Below are positions 46,735 through 61,500 of a stretch of DNA of 64,000 nt, piece by piece. The stretch covers positions 47,338,501 through 47,402,500 of the forward strand of contig CM053813.1 in NCBI GenBank assembly GCA_028671895.1. The letters run 5' to 3'. Source of the stretch: Oenanthe sinensis. Lineage: Eukaryota > Streptophyta > Magnoliopsida > Apiales > Apiaceae. The first letter of the stretch is position 1. The number at the start of each line of letters is the position of its first letter. A program made the position numbers and the translations under genes. The notes beneath the pieces were generated by a model that saw only the letters and a program-made list of their open reading frames with translations, had not been told where the DNA came from and did no database searches.

Positions 46735-48377
46735 TACTTTTTTGTATAGGATAATTTTTGAAATAATTAATTTACGGTGGATGTAGAATAAGATAGTTTA
46801 TAGTGGAATATAAGTATTGAACGAAATTAGGGTCATCGGAGGGAGTCACGACCCCGCTAACCTTCTACTATAAAGAAATTTTAATATAAATTTTTTGAAA
46901 ATTATAAAATAATTTGTATTGGTCCATTAAAATATTTTAAAATTAGTAATAAAATTAATTTAAATTTAATATTGTAAAATTTTTCAATTATGAAAACAAG
47001 TACCGTAATCGGATGAAATATAAATTTCTAAAAAAAATTATGAATGTATATAAAAAAATAAATTATATATATATAGGTCATTAAAGGATACATTATACGG
47101 AGGTTCGGTAGAGAACCACCTTATATATACATAAATTAGATATATATTTTTTGGTATTCATCATATATAAGTATAAATAAATTAAAAATGAATTTACATA
47201 TAAAAATATTGAAAATAACATATAATAATGAATAAATAGTAAAATGATTCAACACTAGAATCATATTGCTCAGAACAGAATTTTATAGTAGAATGAAATT
47301 GAAAATCATATTTTTTTCTTAATTTTTAAATATTAAATTATTTATAAAGTTTATACATGGTTTGTATGTTACATTACAATCAAAATTTATTCGTTATTAA
47401 TTATAAATATAATTAATTTTAAAGTTATTTATGAGATTTTACGTTAGAATCAAATGGTTCTCTCCGGAATTCTATATAAAGTCTCTCTCTCTCTTGTATT
47501 ACCTATATATATATATAATTTACTTTTAAAAAATACGATAAACCAAATGTAATCATAAATAATTAAATTTAAGTCAACATTTAAAAACATTGATCAAATT
47601 TTAAGCGAAATGAATAGTATCATGGGATGTTACTAGCTACCATGTTAAAGTATCAAGTTGTGGTTAGCAAATAGCCATATAGCATAGCTTCGGTCACGAG
47701 ATTCATGACTAAATTCACAACCTTGAAAGAAAAAAAAATTATGAAATATTTTGGTTCAGAAAGTATGGCCAGAAGTGAAATATTTTCACGGGTTGTGGAA
47801 CTTATTTTTTCTTATAATTAATATTGACTAATATTTTACCCAAAGTCCTCTTCTTTGGCCTATGACTTTTATGATAATATACTGTAGAAAAACGTTTTCA
47901 ATAAACGATGCTCAGCTTTTCCAATAACATGTCTTAAAAACAGAAGGGAAAAAATCACCACCAAAATTAGTATAATAAATAAATTTGAAATTATAATTTC
48001 TAAATGTCATATTAAGAATAAACATAGAATTTGTTACACCTAATCAATTATTTTTACATTTCAAGTTTTCAACACTTGCATGCAATTATGCAAAGTTGTA
48101 CAAAAGCCCCAGCGGCACCATTCTTTCAACTGTAGACTCAAACCACCGGGCCTAAAAAAGAAAAAAAGAATCCAGGACTTAAATTTAAAGACCTCAGCCG
48201 AGCCTACACCCTTTTAAGCAAAAGCAAGCAGGCCATTTGAAAATACAAACTAACCCTATTCAATCCAGTCCAAACCAAAACATAGACCCAAACCCAATAT
48301 CGAGTTGCACGATTCGCTACTTATGAAGATAAATGAAGATACGAAACTTAACGTACCATATTATCTAAAAAATTATA

Positions 48378-48625
48378 CTCCCTCCGTCCTTTTGAATTGT
48401 TATCATTTTAAAATGGGATGTCCAGCACGCATTTTAAGATGAATTTTAAGGATAGTTCCATAATTTATTTTTGAAATTTTCCTTTTTTGTATAAATATAG
48501 AACAATCCTATTTTTATACAAAAAAAAAAATTAAAAATAAGTTATGGAACTATTCTTAAAATTCACCTTAAAATGCGTGTCAGAAAATGAAAAAAAGTTA
48601 TAAGAATTGGTTGGGACGGAGGGAG
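48378..48625. mobile_element. Stowaway-type MITE, 248 bp
   Basis: CTCCCTCCGTCC at one end and GGACGGAGGGAG-type inverse at the other, flanked by TA, with complementary arms carrying ATAGTTCCATAA and its inverse. Confidence 0.9.
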
Positions 48626-51081
48626 TATATTTTAAATAAAAATATGTTTTAATCCTAATCATCTACTTATGGAACCCTAACTATTTAAAATCATTAATAT
48701 TAACGGCAGGCAAGTAGGTATGCTAGAGCTAAGGATTAGAAGTTATTATGTTTGAGCTGTCGGTTTAGTTGATAAAATTATACTAGTCTATAGTGATTGT
48801 GTCTTTGGTGTGTGAAATGACCAACTAAAATTTGAAGTTGTTCGGACCCCCACCACGAACAAATTCAAATTAACATCAACTTGACAACTTACAATTTTAG
48901 AATAATTTATTTATCATCAATCAATTTCTAGAAGAATATATTACCTGTCTTCTCTGTCCATTCTAGTGAAAATTATCTCATTTCACAGAAGAAAAGAAAG
49001 TCTAATTTGATATCATTTTCCTACATGCGTGCACAAAATGTATATATTTTCATTCTAGTAAGTTATGATTAGAATTTTGTATGTTCACTTGTATTTTTTA
49101 TTTTATTTTAACTAGTCAAAATTGCAAATTAAATATTGTAGTCTATTCAGAAGAATAGAACTTGAAAACGAAGCAAAAGACCATTCTCTTTGTAACATTT
49201 TTGTTTGTTTTGAGGTCCGTGTATCGTAAGCACTAAGATTTTAAATTTAAATCGAGTTATCTCGAATTTTAACTTGAAAGATTTCAAGTTAAGCTCAAAC
49301 AAAAGTTTTAATTCGACAAAAATTTGAACTAATTTGAGTTTCAGCAAAATCGGCTCTGTTTTGAGTAATTTGAATTCGATTATATTGCCTTCTATTGTGG
49401 ACCGAGGTTACGCGAAGTGAGTCGATAATGTCATTATATTTAAAACCGATTTTTTTTAAATTAAACGAGTCGAATTCGAATATATATAATTTTGGAGTCG
49501 CTAACTGACGAGGGAGAGAGGGAGTTGAGGTGTAGTAGCAACATTGTCTATATTGAACTAGTGGTGGAAGAGGAAAGGAAAGGGAAGAAAAATAAATGAA
49601 ATGCGCATGGAGAGCATTGATGGGGTGTGTTGGGAGAAATGGTTGGCAAATGTGGGGTTAACTAGATCCCATCAAATCTTTCACAACTTCGCCCTCATAA
49701 ATAAAACCACATCTCTCTGTCTATACATCTATACTACTACATACTGCTACATAGTACTGGTAGTCTGATACTACTCTCATCCATGGCATATTATCTACCC
49801 ACCACCAACACAGACGACCCTGTTGTACATACATATTATAATATCACGTAGGAGTTTGATATAGATTGTGGGTCGGATTATTGTTAGCCAGTTGCTACCA
49901 CTATTATTAATCAAAGTGTTAAATAAAAATAGTATCGCAAAGGAGTGTCAAATCTATGTGACATGGTATTTTTTATTATAAAAATTATCACATTTTTATT
50001 TAGAAAACCGAAATTATCTATATATAAAATATAGAAAGAGAAATAAGGAGAAATGAAAAGAATAGGTTTGAATTATTTTTTCTTTGTTTGGTTTTGATCT
50101 AAAAATGAAATAAATAATTATTTTTTAATAAATTATTTTATGCATATTATTATTTTCGGGAATAATATAAAATATAATTATATAGAGGTTTGAGTCATAT
50201 CGGAAGTTTGACCGGGTGAATCGTCTATAATTGATATTTGGTAATTAGTGGATTGAAATAACGGTTTGGACTCAAAAAATTAATTTTCAAAAAACTACGT
50301 TAATGAGAATTTTCAATTAGAGGGTTGACATGTACATAATTAAAGTACAAAAAATTATTCAAACAGCTATTTACCAAACAGTTTAATACGAAACAGTTAA
50401 TTCAATCCGGTAATCAAAATAACTACTTCAATCAACTATTCAAAATACATAATTTAATCCGTCAACCGCTAATTATCAAATAGAGCATTTATAAAACAAA
50501 CAAAAATAAAGAGAATGAATATGATTGTTTCCCTTTCACTTTTCTCGTTACCCCCAACTAAACAATTCCTTAATCCTCTTGCTTTAAGGCAGATTGTTTG
50601 CGTGATTTTTCACATAACAAGATATTATTCGTCTATAAATATTTCCCGTACATGAAGATCATAATCTCGTGAAGAGATATACAAGAGAAAAATAGTAGGA
50701 GCTTGGTATCTTTGTTACTACAATGTATTTTGTTCCAACTTATGATATGTCTGTCTATACTCGTTCAAAATTAACTGCTGTAAAATTCCAGTCCATTCAT
50801 TTAACGTTGATTATAAAATGGAATATTTACTCTAGCACTAGTGGGGTACATCCTGCATTTGTATGTTTCCACTGCACCAACTTCATTTCATGAACCTATC
50901 GAATATTTATAGCTTCTTCTTCCAGGGGTAATTCAGAAACCGAGAGGAATCAAAATTTAGACTTTTCCTACGAATCCGACGAAAAATTGTGCACAAATTT
51001 ATGATTATTCTTATCGCGTTTTTATGGTTATATTTTAGTATATTTTAGCTCAATATAGGAATTGGGCACGATAATATGTTA

Positions 51082-51336
51082 CCACATCCATCTCAAAATA
51101 AGTGTATTTTTTTATTTTTGTATTGTCAAATTGATCCAATTTTAATTGTAAATTAAAAAAAATCTTTAATATTTTTCAAAAATTGAAGAATAAATTTTAA
51201 AGTTTATTAGATATATTTTCAAATAATATAATTTTTAATTTTTTTTTAATTATATATTAGGTGTAATATTCGGTCAAAAATTGATCAATTTAACTAACAA
51301 AAATCAAAATAATAAAATTATTTTGAGAGTAGGGAG
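51082..51336. mobile_element. Degenerate Stowaway-like MITE
   Basis: Starts CCACATCCATCTCAAAATAA after TA and ends TTTGAGAGTAGGGAG before TA. The ends are recognisable but diverged and the arms are partly complementary. Confidence 0.5.
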
Positions 51337-51844
51337 TATATGAAAGACCTGATATGAATCATTTGTCATGATTTATAATAGTCTAGTTAGACATGACTGG
51401 CCCTATTTTTAAAATTTTATATAATTATAAAATTTATTCGATTTTATTCGTCCTTTATCAAGGACTAAATTACGTTGATCACAGAAGAGCAAATATACAA
51501 GAGTCGCCCACAAAATATTTACATCTAGATACGAAAGCAACTTATGATACTTGTAGATAGAGATGGGCACGTTGTCACTCGATCAGCTGTGAATCTGTAA
51601 TTAGAAACACTTCCATTCATTTATAATAATAATAATAATAATATCCAACTTTCTCCTAGTGTGTATTAAAATAAATATTCACATTATCACATATCGCCTT
51701 CCTTTCGATTTGATTATTGAAATGTCTATCTATCAAGTCACTTTCCTACCCTTTTCGAGTAGTTTCATTTCATCTTCTTTCTTCCCCTTTACTACAAACT
51801 TATTTTCCTACGTCAAATCCTTAATATTTTTGCTGTTTTTACAC

Positions 51845-52103
51845 GAGAGGGGTCCCGTTTGACTAAACTTCTTTTCTGAAAAAATTATGTAAAAATATAT
51901 TTTTTCTGAAAATAAATACTTAAAAAAATATGTAAAAATGTATTTTTCTGAAAATAAATACTTATTTTTTAAAGACAAGTTTAATACTTAATTTATTTTT
52001 CAGAAATAAATATTTATTTCTAGAAAAAAATACATAAATGCATACATTTTATCGGAAATAAACACTTATTTTCCATAACTAAGATAAGTCAAACACCCCT
52101 ATA
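51845..52103. mobile_element. hAT-like MITE
   Basis: GAGGGGTCCCGTTTGACTAA at the left and AGTCAAACACCCCTAT at the right are imperfect inverse repeats. Between them ATGTAAAAATATATTTTTTC and related blocks recur. No target duplication was recognised. Confidence 0.45.
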
Positions 52104-54429
52104 ATTTTATATTCGGACACTAATGTTGAAGAAACTACCTCTTGATTTTGTGCATAATTTAACCCATTAAAAAATTACTTATATTACAATGATTCTTTAA
52201 TAAAATTTTATACAAATAATTACCTATGTAATATGTACGAACTGTCAAAAAATACAATATAATTAGATGTTTTTCTTTTGTGATTTTTACATATAAATAA
52301 TAATTGCCTGCGGAAGAAGAAAGTTTTAATGAGGAAAAATTAGGTACGTGCGCAATTCTTTTATGAACTTAATTGGCAATGACCAAGTTGATCAAATAAC
52401 TTTCCTAATCCGTAGTGTTATAAATGTATTCAAACTGATGATGTACAAAATACTATAATAGAGTCTAGTATAAACATATTTGTAATAAAATAATTTTTTT
52501 TTTCTTTGATCAAAATAAATATAAATCAGAGTCTAGTTAGTCCATGTACAGGTATTAAGAGTATTTGTACTTAAAAGAATTTCTGGAAAAAAAAACCCCA
52601 GAGTCTGAGTGCAAATCAGAGTCTGGAGTTCAATCAGAGTCTATAGACTATAAGAGTCTATAGTTTGTCAGAGACCGAAGATGATCACAGTAATGAAAAA
52701 TTTCCGGAGATAAAGACAAATATATTGCAGATATGCTATGGGAAGGAAGGAGAATTACAGAAGGAAAATGTTAGCTAATAATTAGAAATTCTAAATCTAT
52801 TGTAATTTGATTTTCTGTTATTAGTTGATAGACAACTCTCTATATAAATATTCTATGTAACTTAATTTATTTGTCAAAATTTTTGATAGCACGGAGATAG
52901 AGAGAGTTGATGTGAGAAATAGAGAAACTGCTATAGAGTTTACGTACACCCTAAGAGAGTTTGTTTTCATATATCAATAATACAAATAGTATTCATTCAT
53001 ATTTTTATGTTTGTTTTTTTGTTTTTAATTCAAAATTTTAATTTACATTAAGTTAATTTTAATTAGATAAAAAGAACACAAAAGTATTTAACCCCTTTTA
53101 CTTGTATAACCGGAAAACAGTGCAGAATATCTTTATTACAAGAGGCAGGCTTTATTAGGTGGTGGCCATAACATAAAAACCATCGGGGTTTTGTTTGGTC
53201 GATGGTATTACGAGATTTGAGATTAAAATGAATAAAATTTATATTTTAAATTTTATTAGATATTTTTAAATTTTAATTTCATATTTTAAAATTGTACTGT
53301 ATGGTTTTTGAAATTTAAGTAAGAATATGAATATTAATATTAATTTTAATATTTTTTTTTATCACTAATATTATTATTAATAAAAATAATATATATATAT
53401 ATATATATAAAATATAAATAATAATAAACTATATTTACATTTTCTATATAATATAATAAATAATTTATTAATATTTTAAATCAAATATATTCATTTTAAT
53501 ATTGAACAAGACATGTCACATTATCCCATACCACTCTAGTTTGATTTTTAGTACAAAGAATAAAATTTTAATTTCATATTAATAAAATACTTTTTTTAAA
53601 TAAATATATACCTTTTTTATTAATTAATATAAATTAATTTTCATATTTAATATATTCAATAGTGAAATCTAGTATGGTATATCAGCCAAAGACAATTTTG
53701 GCACAATTTTTTGTGTAAAAATTAAAAAAAAACTTGTTTTAAATTATATCTCATAGTCACACACGTTTATATTATATTATTAAAGTGAAAGTGGTTATTT
53801 AATCGATCGTCTGATAGTAAATAATAATATATTATAAAAAAATATAATATATTATTATAATATTTAAAATACAAATATAATACATATAATAACTCTGATA
53901 ACTCTATCAGGTGTAATCTTTTTTTTTATACAATTTTTCACAAATAATATTATACTATATTTAAATTATAATTTATATTTTCTATTTTAAAAATTTTATT
54001 TATATAATAATTTTTATGTAATATAATATACTCATATTTAATTCAATTTTATTACCACTCCAAAACTATTTAATTTATTTAAAATTACATCTTATTAATT
54101 AAATTTCATAAATAATAAAATTAAAAAACAATTAATATATAATAATAATAATATATAAACAACGTTATATAAAAAAATATATAAATAACATAAATGAATA
54201 TACTAAATTAAATATTTAAATTATATAAAATAATTAATATAGATACACCTATAAATATATACACGAAGTAATTCTCTCCCTCGTTCTTGTGCAGCTCTCG
54301 GTCTCTCTCTCTCTCCCCCCCAAATTCAGTCATATACATACCCTTTTGCCCTACATTTGATTCCTCCTCTCATTCTCCAACCTGCATTAACATGAACAAT
54401 TAGATATACATACAAACACACACAACTAA

Positions 54430-54439
54430 TATATAAATA
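54430..54439 (+). promoter_or_regulatory. Probable TATA box of APT
   Basis: TATATAAATA lies 59 bases before the ATG, implying a start near 54460 and a 5' UTR of about 30 nt. CT-rich DNA at 54296-54325 precedes it. Confidence 0.45.
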
Positions 54440-54488
54440 TATATTCATAGAGTGAGCCACAACACTTGTTTAGCTCACTATACATACA

Positions 54489-57400
54489 ATGTCATCTTGC
54501 CACAATGATGATCCTCGCCTCCATGCCATCAAATCCAAAATCAGGGTTGTCCCCAATTTTCCCAAACCAGGTTTCTTCCCTTTTTCTCTCTTTTTAAATA
54601 AATAAATAAATAAATATTTATTTATTTATTTCAAGAACTTATTATATAATTAATTTGATGTGTTATTAATTATTATTACAGGGATTATGTTTCAAGATGT
54701 AACTACACTGTTACTAGATCCTAAAGCCTTCAAAGACACAATGGACTTGTTTGTTGAGAGATACAAAAACAAGAACATCTCTGTTGTTGCTGGTAAAAAT
54801 TTAATCTTTTTTACTTGGAAGTGATAAAAATTTAATCTTTTTTGCTGTAATTTATTGGACTGTGCTGTAAAAAGTAGGGGGTACTTTTCTCATAAAGTGG
54901 GTGTTGGTTCTTTTACTTAAATGCATATGTATATAAATGTATGTGTAGACTGTAGTGTACTAGTGCAAGTATATTTTGTCAATATTGACTGTGGTACATT
55001 TCATCTTGTTAAGTGTTTTTATGTGTATATGTAATGAGAATCTGTTGTGGTCACAACTTTTTAACTTTTGGGGGAAATTCAAGTGTTACTTTTAATTTTT
55101 TGATGGACCCCCATCATTGTTGTTGGCTGATTGATATACATTGCCTTGGATCCAAATTTGTATGTAGTCTTGAGTAACTTTTTGTATGCTCTTATGGAAG
55201 TAACCGTGGATTTATATTGTGTTTGACTATGGTGGGCATAGTGGAATGTTTCATTGAGTTTAGTGCCTTTTTCGCGAGGATTATGAGCGGCGCAGAGTGT
55301 TTTCTGGGCATGTGCAAGATCTAATTTTGGGTGGATAATGGTGGTTGGTGATGGATTCTTACCTAAGGTGGACCCACTTGTGTAATGATGGGTTCTTAGA
55401 TTGGCCCTATTATTTTTGTTCCATTATATTATGATGATTTCAACTCTTTGATTCATTTGTCTTTCCAGGTAATTTAAGTTTCTTGGATTTATGATGAGAT
55501 TTGAGTGCCATTTCATTTTTCTGATATCAATTATTGCTGGAAAGATTTTATGACAGGCCTGGAGTCCACTATAATTAGTGGCTTTCTTTGTCTTTGTTGG
55601 AATAGAATTCTCTCAGTTTCCTGTTACTGCATCGAACTCATATTTCTTAACCATCAAAGGTTTTCTGTCCTTGCACATTTGTCAGTCCTTTCTAAAAGCA
55701 TTATGTATAAAAAATGCATGTTTATTCTGGTGTTGTGAAAAGCGCGTTTACTCGCACATCGCAAGTTGGCACAGGACCTGTGTGAGTCAGAAAGTAGTGA
55801 TTTTCAAATTGAAATATAGTGCATGTCAAAAAAAATAAAAATCGCAAAATCCCTGCAATCTAAGATATCGTGACTTCTATCAAGGCATATTATCATAAAG
55901 TAAATCATGATATCTTCTGTCTCATCTGTACTATGTAATCACCCAGCAAACAATTAATATTATGACCTCACTATCAACTAGAAAACTTGGCTTTCAATCG
56001 CGTTATATATAGTTAAGAAATGGAATGATCTGCATGCACATTAATTGGTCATTGTTTTGGCGTTATGCATCTATAGTGTAATATGTCTATTTGTGTACTT
56101 GCGTGGTAATATTTGTCTTGTTTTGATATGCCACTTACAAATGATATAAAAGTTGTTGGTGACAAACTTTAGATATCGTGTTGTTAAAGATAGTGGTGTT
56201 CCTTTTAAAATATCCATTAACAGAGTTCAATAGTCAACATATATATATTAACTTAATAACCAGATTCCTGAGTGCCTTTCTGAATCATCTGATAGCATGT
56301 TTTACAGTAATTGACTAATTGGTGTATGCAGCTTGAGTAGTATAGCTATACAGTTTTTATTGAACTTTTTTATGCACCAGTTCTTTCTGTCTCCACAAAG
56401 GTTTGTTAATAGTAATTGAACTGAGCGCTTGTGTGATAAACATGTTTCAGATAACATAGTTTTAGTTAAGTATCCATTGCCAAAATCAATTTTTTAATAA
56501 ACTTTACAAAAGGGAAATAGAGTGTTTGCTTGATAAATATGTTGAATTGTAGAATTTCAAGAATCGAGTGCTTTCATAAGAAACATTTTTTAAGATAATG
56601 GTGTTACAGTATTGTGATCTGAATTTTAGAATGGCAAACAGATAATTTTAATACCTTGGCAAATTATCATTTCTGTTACAGGACTGAAACAATGCTGTTT
56701 CAACTGTTAAAAAAAATTGTGGACTCACTGCAAAGAATTAAAATCTTGAAAATCATGGCCGTGCTCGTGAGACCCTTTAGTTCAATTGAAGAATCAGCTA
56801 TACTTGCGAGTTGCTAGTGAAGTTATCTAGGCAGTTCAAGTAGACATAATTAAGGGTACTGAACACTGTGACATGTATAGAGGACTCAAATTTTTTGGTT
56901 TGGTAAGTGATAGGTAAATTTGTTAAGTACCAAGATTAGTTCTTTGTTAGTAATCATTTATCGCTATTTGATTTTTTGCCAAAATCTACCTTTTACCAAT
57001 CAGTAAACTTCAATCTAGGGGCAAAAATTTATGATATCATGTGCTTCATCAGATAAGTCAGTGTTTTATTCTCCCAGTCGGAGGAAAGGTGGAATAGATC
57101 ATAACAGTATAGCACGATATTTGGTAAACTTGTTAATTGTATTTATGGTACAGATAATACTCCCTCTCCCTCTGCTCCAAAATAATAGTCACTTTGACTT
57201 TTGGCACGTATGTTAAGGTGCAAAAAAAACATAGTTAGACTTATTATGAAATTTACATTTTTATATCAAATAAAAATTTGGAGTCTATATTTTTATTTGA
57301 TATAAAATTTTAAAGTTAATAATAATCTAACTATGTTTTTTTTCATTATTTTGGAATGGAGGGAGTAATATGTTTATCTACTTTGTTCCTGGAGTTCTAT

Positions 57401-58480
57401 TTCTAGTGCTTCCCATGGTCTGGATTTATGTACTTCCTCTTCAGCGGTTTTATTCAAGATTGTATATGGTCCCCCCATCCCTGATACGGGACCCTTTGTC
57501 TATTACGGACAAAGTCCTTGGAATTTAATGTTGACAGAACTGTTGTCTATATGTACATACGCCTTTGTGCGTTGCTTCATCTACACATGGAATCTTGTTA
57601 GAATATCATGCTCTTACCAAGGCTTGTCTACTATACAGTAGTATGTTAATTTGGGTTGTGATAACGTAAGCTATTCTGAGGATGTTTTTGCTTTTGTAGG
57701 AATAGAGGCTCGTGGTTTCATATTTGGTCCTCCCATAGCATTGGCAATAGGAGCAAAATTTGTTCCCCTGAGAAAACCAAGAAAGTTGCCTGGTATATCT
57801 TGTCATTGTGTAGACTGTATTAGATCCATTTTAAATCTGTTTCATAGAATTATGGTACAATGAAATGTGATTTATGACTTTATGTCAATATTATGTTAAC
57901 ATACTTCTTCGCAAATTAACATGTGCTTTTCCGATCATGATTATAAACATTCATTCTCAATGACATGCTTGCTATATTTTTGCTATTCCATTTTTCATGT
58001 TCCTTAGATTCACAAGGCTCTTTTATGGTGTTATCATATTGTAACTGCAGGGGAAGTTATATCAGAAGAATATACTCTGGAGTACGGAAGAGATTGTCTT
58101 GAGATGCACATTGGTGCAGTTGAACCCAATGAACGAGCTCTGGTTGTTGATGATTTAATTGCTACCGGTGGCACCCTCTGCGCTGCTATAAATTTACTGG
58201 GTACTTCTTAAACTCCCATAAACAAGAATTCAGTGTAAAAATCACCTTGTCGGATTTTATGCTTTCCTCTTGTTATTGAATCATGGCAATACCCTGATAC
58301 TTTTCCATTTTTAACTTATATTAAGATTAAGTGGCTTCTTCCTTAGTTTACTTGATGACATCACATCTGTGCAAGGTGTACTGTGTTTATTTTTTGTGAG
58401 GTGCAAGTGTATATATATAGATGTGTATATGTGTTAATCTAAATCGATTGTGCTTTGCAAGTCATATATATTATTTATTA

Positions 58481-58511
<31 letters not shown>

Positions 58512-61500
58512 ATTCTTCGTTAGGAAGCTGCACTATGTCTATTGTCATGTGAATCTGTAGCATGCATAGTAAACTAGGCACTAGCTTTCACTTTCGAGTT
58601 TATATGTACTCTATTCATAATTTAGGTATTATGTCATTGTGCTATTTATGTAACTGTTTTTTTTGCTCTTAATTATCTATATAATTGTAAAGTTTCTGCA
58701 ACAATGTACCATAATGGCAAATGGTGCACAATGCATGTTTAATTGTCTCTATAAATAAAAATTCAAAATAATCTCAGTGCATTTGTCAGTTAAATGTATT
58801 CAGTTCTCTTAAGATACTCTAAGTTTCCATAATCACCCATTCTAAATTATAAACATATAAAAAAGGAATTGGCATTATGCTGATAATTGTATGCAAAACT
58901 ATTAGCTCATTGTTGTTTTTCCGTAGAGTGGCAACTGCAGAATTAGCATATTTTATCAGTAAGGTTAATGCTTATATCATACTATCTTAATACTTGAGCA
59001 TTTTTTCACTCCCTCGTAAAACTGTCTCATGCTTTTCAGGAGACCCTGTAATCTAAATCCTTATTATTATATTCTTCGTTAGGAAGCTGCACTATGTCTA
59101 TTGTCATGTGAATCTGTAGCATGCATAGTAAACTAGGCACTAGCTTTCACTTTCGAGTTTATATGTACTCTATTCATAATTTAGGTATTATGTCATTGTG
59201 CTATTTATGTAACTGTTTTTTTCCTCTTAATTATCTATATAATTGTAAAGTTTCTGCAACAATGTACCATAATGGCAAATGGTGCACAATGCATGTTTAA
59301 TTGTCTCTATAAATAAAAATTCAAAATAATCTCAGTGCATTTGTCAGTTAAATGTATTCAGTTCTCTTAAGATACTCTAAGTTTCCATAATCACCCATTC
59401 TAAATTATAAACATATAAAAAAGGAATTGGCATTATGCTGATAATTGTATGCAAAACTATTAGCTCATTGTTGTTTTTCCGTAGAGTGGCAACTGCAGAA
59501 TTAGCATATTTTATCAGTAAGGTTAATGCTTATATCATACTATCTTAATACTTGAGCATTTTTTCACTCCCTCGTAAAACTGTCTCATGCTTTTCAGGAG
59601 ACCCTGTAATCTAAATCCTTTTATTAAATAGGCTTAAATACAATTTAAACCCTGCGTTTTCAAGAATATACAACTAAAACCCCCTTTTAATATATTTAGT
59701 AAATTTAACCATACGTTTTTAACTATATACAATTGAAACCTTTTTTTAAAAATAATTAGTAATATTTTAAAATAATTAGTAAATTTAGCCCTATGTTTTT
59801 AAATATTTACAATTAAAACCTTTTTTTAAAACATTTAGTAAATTTAACTTTGACTTTTTAAGTTTGGAATAAAATAAACCTTACGACCAAATTTTGAATA
59901 AATATTCGTCAAATGCACTGTTGTCAATTTTTTTTGTATAGATATTATCTAAGCATAATAGATATATGCAATTATTATGGTTTTTTCTTATAAAATAGAT
60001 ATTTAGATGTTCTTTTCTATATCAATTTGTCTATATGTATAATATATTATATATGTTCAATAAAATTTTAATGTATTTATATTATTCTCTGTTGCCATCA
60101 CACTTCCCACTCAATATATTCATGAATGTTCATCACCGAATTTTAATTTATTTAAAAAAATACTCTTCTATAATTGCCATAAATTGAACCAGATTTGGGT
60201 AAGTTTTATTTTATTTCAAAACTAAAAAGTCAAGGTTAAATTTACTAAATGTTTTTAAAAAGGGTTTTAATTGTAAATAATTAAGAACATAGGGTTAAAT
60301 TTACTAATTATTTTAAAAAAGGTTTCAATTGTATATAGTTCAAAAACGTAGGGTTAAATTTACTAAATATATTAAAAAAGGGTTTTAATTGTATATTGTT
60401 AATAACACAGAGTTTAAATTGTATTTAAGCCTATTAAATATGAAAGGCATAATCCAGATCCTTATTACATATTTAAACTGATTTAACATATTTTAACAAT
60501 TAGACGTGTTAACTTTTTACTTTTATATGATCTGAATAGATGCTTATGATCACAGTATTTTATTAATCGAGTTGTCAAATAATTTATTTAGTAATTACTA
60601 GATGATGCATAAGAATCTTACTTTTGTTTTGTCAGAACGTGCTGGTGCCGAAGTTGTTGAATGTGCATGTCTGATTGAATTACCAGATCTGAAGGCGAGT
60701 CTTCCCTTTCAAATATAGTTTTATCTTTTGTCTCTGCTACCAATTCTACTTCTTTTTCACTGGGTCTTGTGTAATATTCTTGTTGAAGACACCGTGTATG
60801 ATCTTATAACACACACACACAAACATTGTTGAGAGTTATTAGGCATATCTTAGCCCCAAGAGCTAGCTCACACTTGACTACCAATATTTAGACCACCACC
60901 AAGGGTCCAAGACAAGTAGATCCTCTCATTTTATCATGGTTAACCTTTAGAAATCCCCCTTACATACATTAGACTTGGCTCACCCCAAGAATCTGCACCC
61001 TCAGGCTAGGCATCCTCACTGAACCCATCTTGGTTCGGACCTTTTGATAAGTTCTCTCCCCCTATCTCCTATGTGTGCATTTTTCCCCAGTCAGATGTAT
61101 TGACCTTATTTGATCCACATTGTTCCCCGTCAACCAGCTTCTTTCTCCCCTCCCCTCTATTTTTTACTATCTGAATAGAGCTCTTATCCCGTCTCGATCT
61201 GGCCAGACTGGCCTGGCTCAGTTTGAAGAGATTGTCACGATCTGGGTTGTGAAACACTGACACCACTTGTCGAGTGTCTATTTTAAGCCCATCCAATATT
61301 CAGATCTTATTATAACTGATGTGAGATTCCTCAAGACACACACGGCTAATTTTCATGCATTATCTCTTTGAAATGTGTTTCTTTATTCTCCTATCTAGAG
61401 TAATTATTAGTTGGTAGACTTTTATTTTTTTGGTAAAGGTCAATGACAGAAATTTAAATGCAAGAGAGGGGTGACCGCTAGGCTAAGCTTTAAACATTTA

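Larger units (their letters stand above)
46072..54488. other. Intergenic, AT-rich with MITEs; KAS III and APT promoters at its ends
   Basis: No convincing gene in 8.4 kb. It holds MITEs at 46527, 48378, 51082 and 51845, a possible LTR-like stretch at about 52520-52990 without a partner, and very AT-rich DNA at 53200-54250. The KAS III promoter lies above 46072, and a CT-rich leader for APT is at 54290-54375. Confidence 0.55.

Noticed and set aside
49785..49860. Short ATG frame MAYYLPTTNTDDPVVHTYYN
   Set aside because: Only 22 codons, no splice partner and no recognisable motif.
52520..52990. Possible solo LTR with TATAAATA and a repeated CAGAGTCTA phrase
   Set aside because: No partner LTR, no clear TG...CA boundaries and no target duplication could be found.
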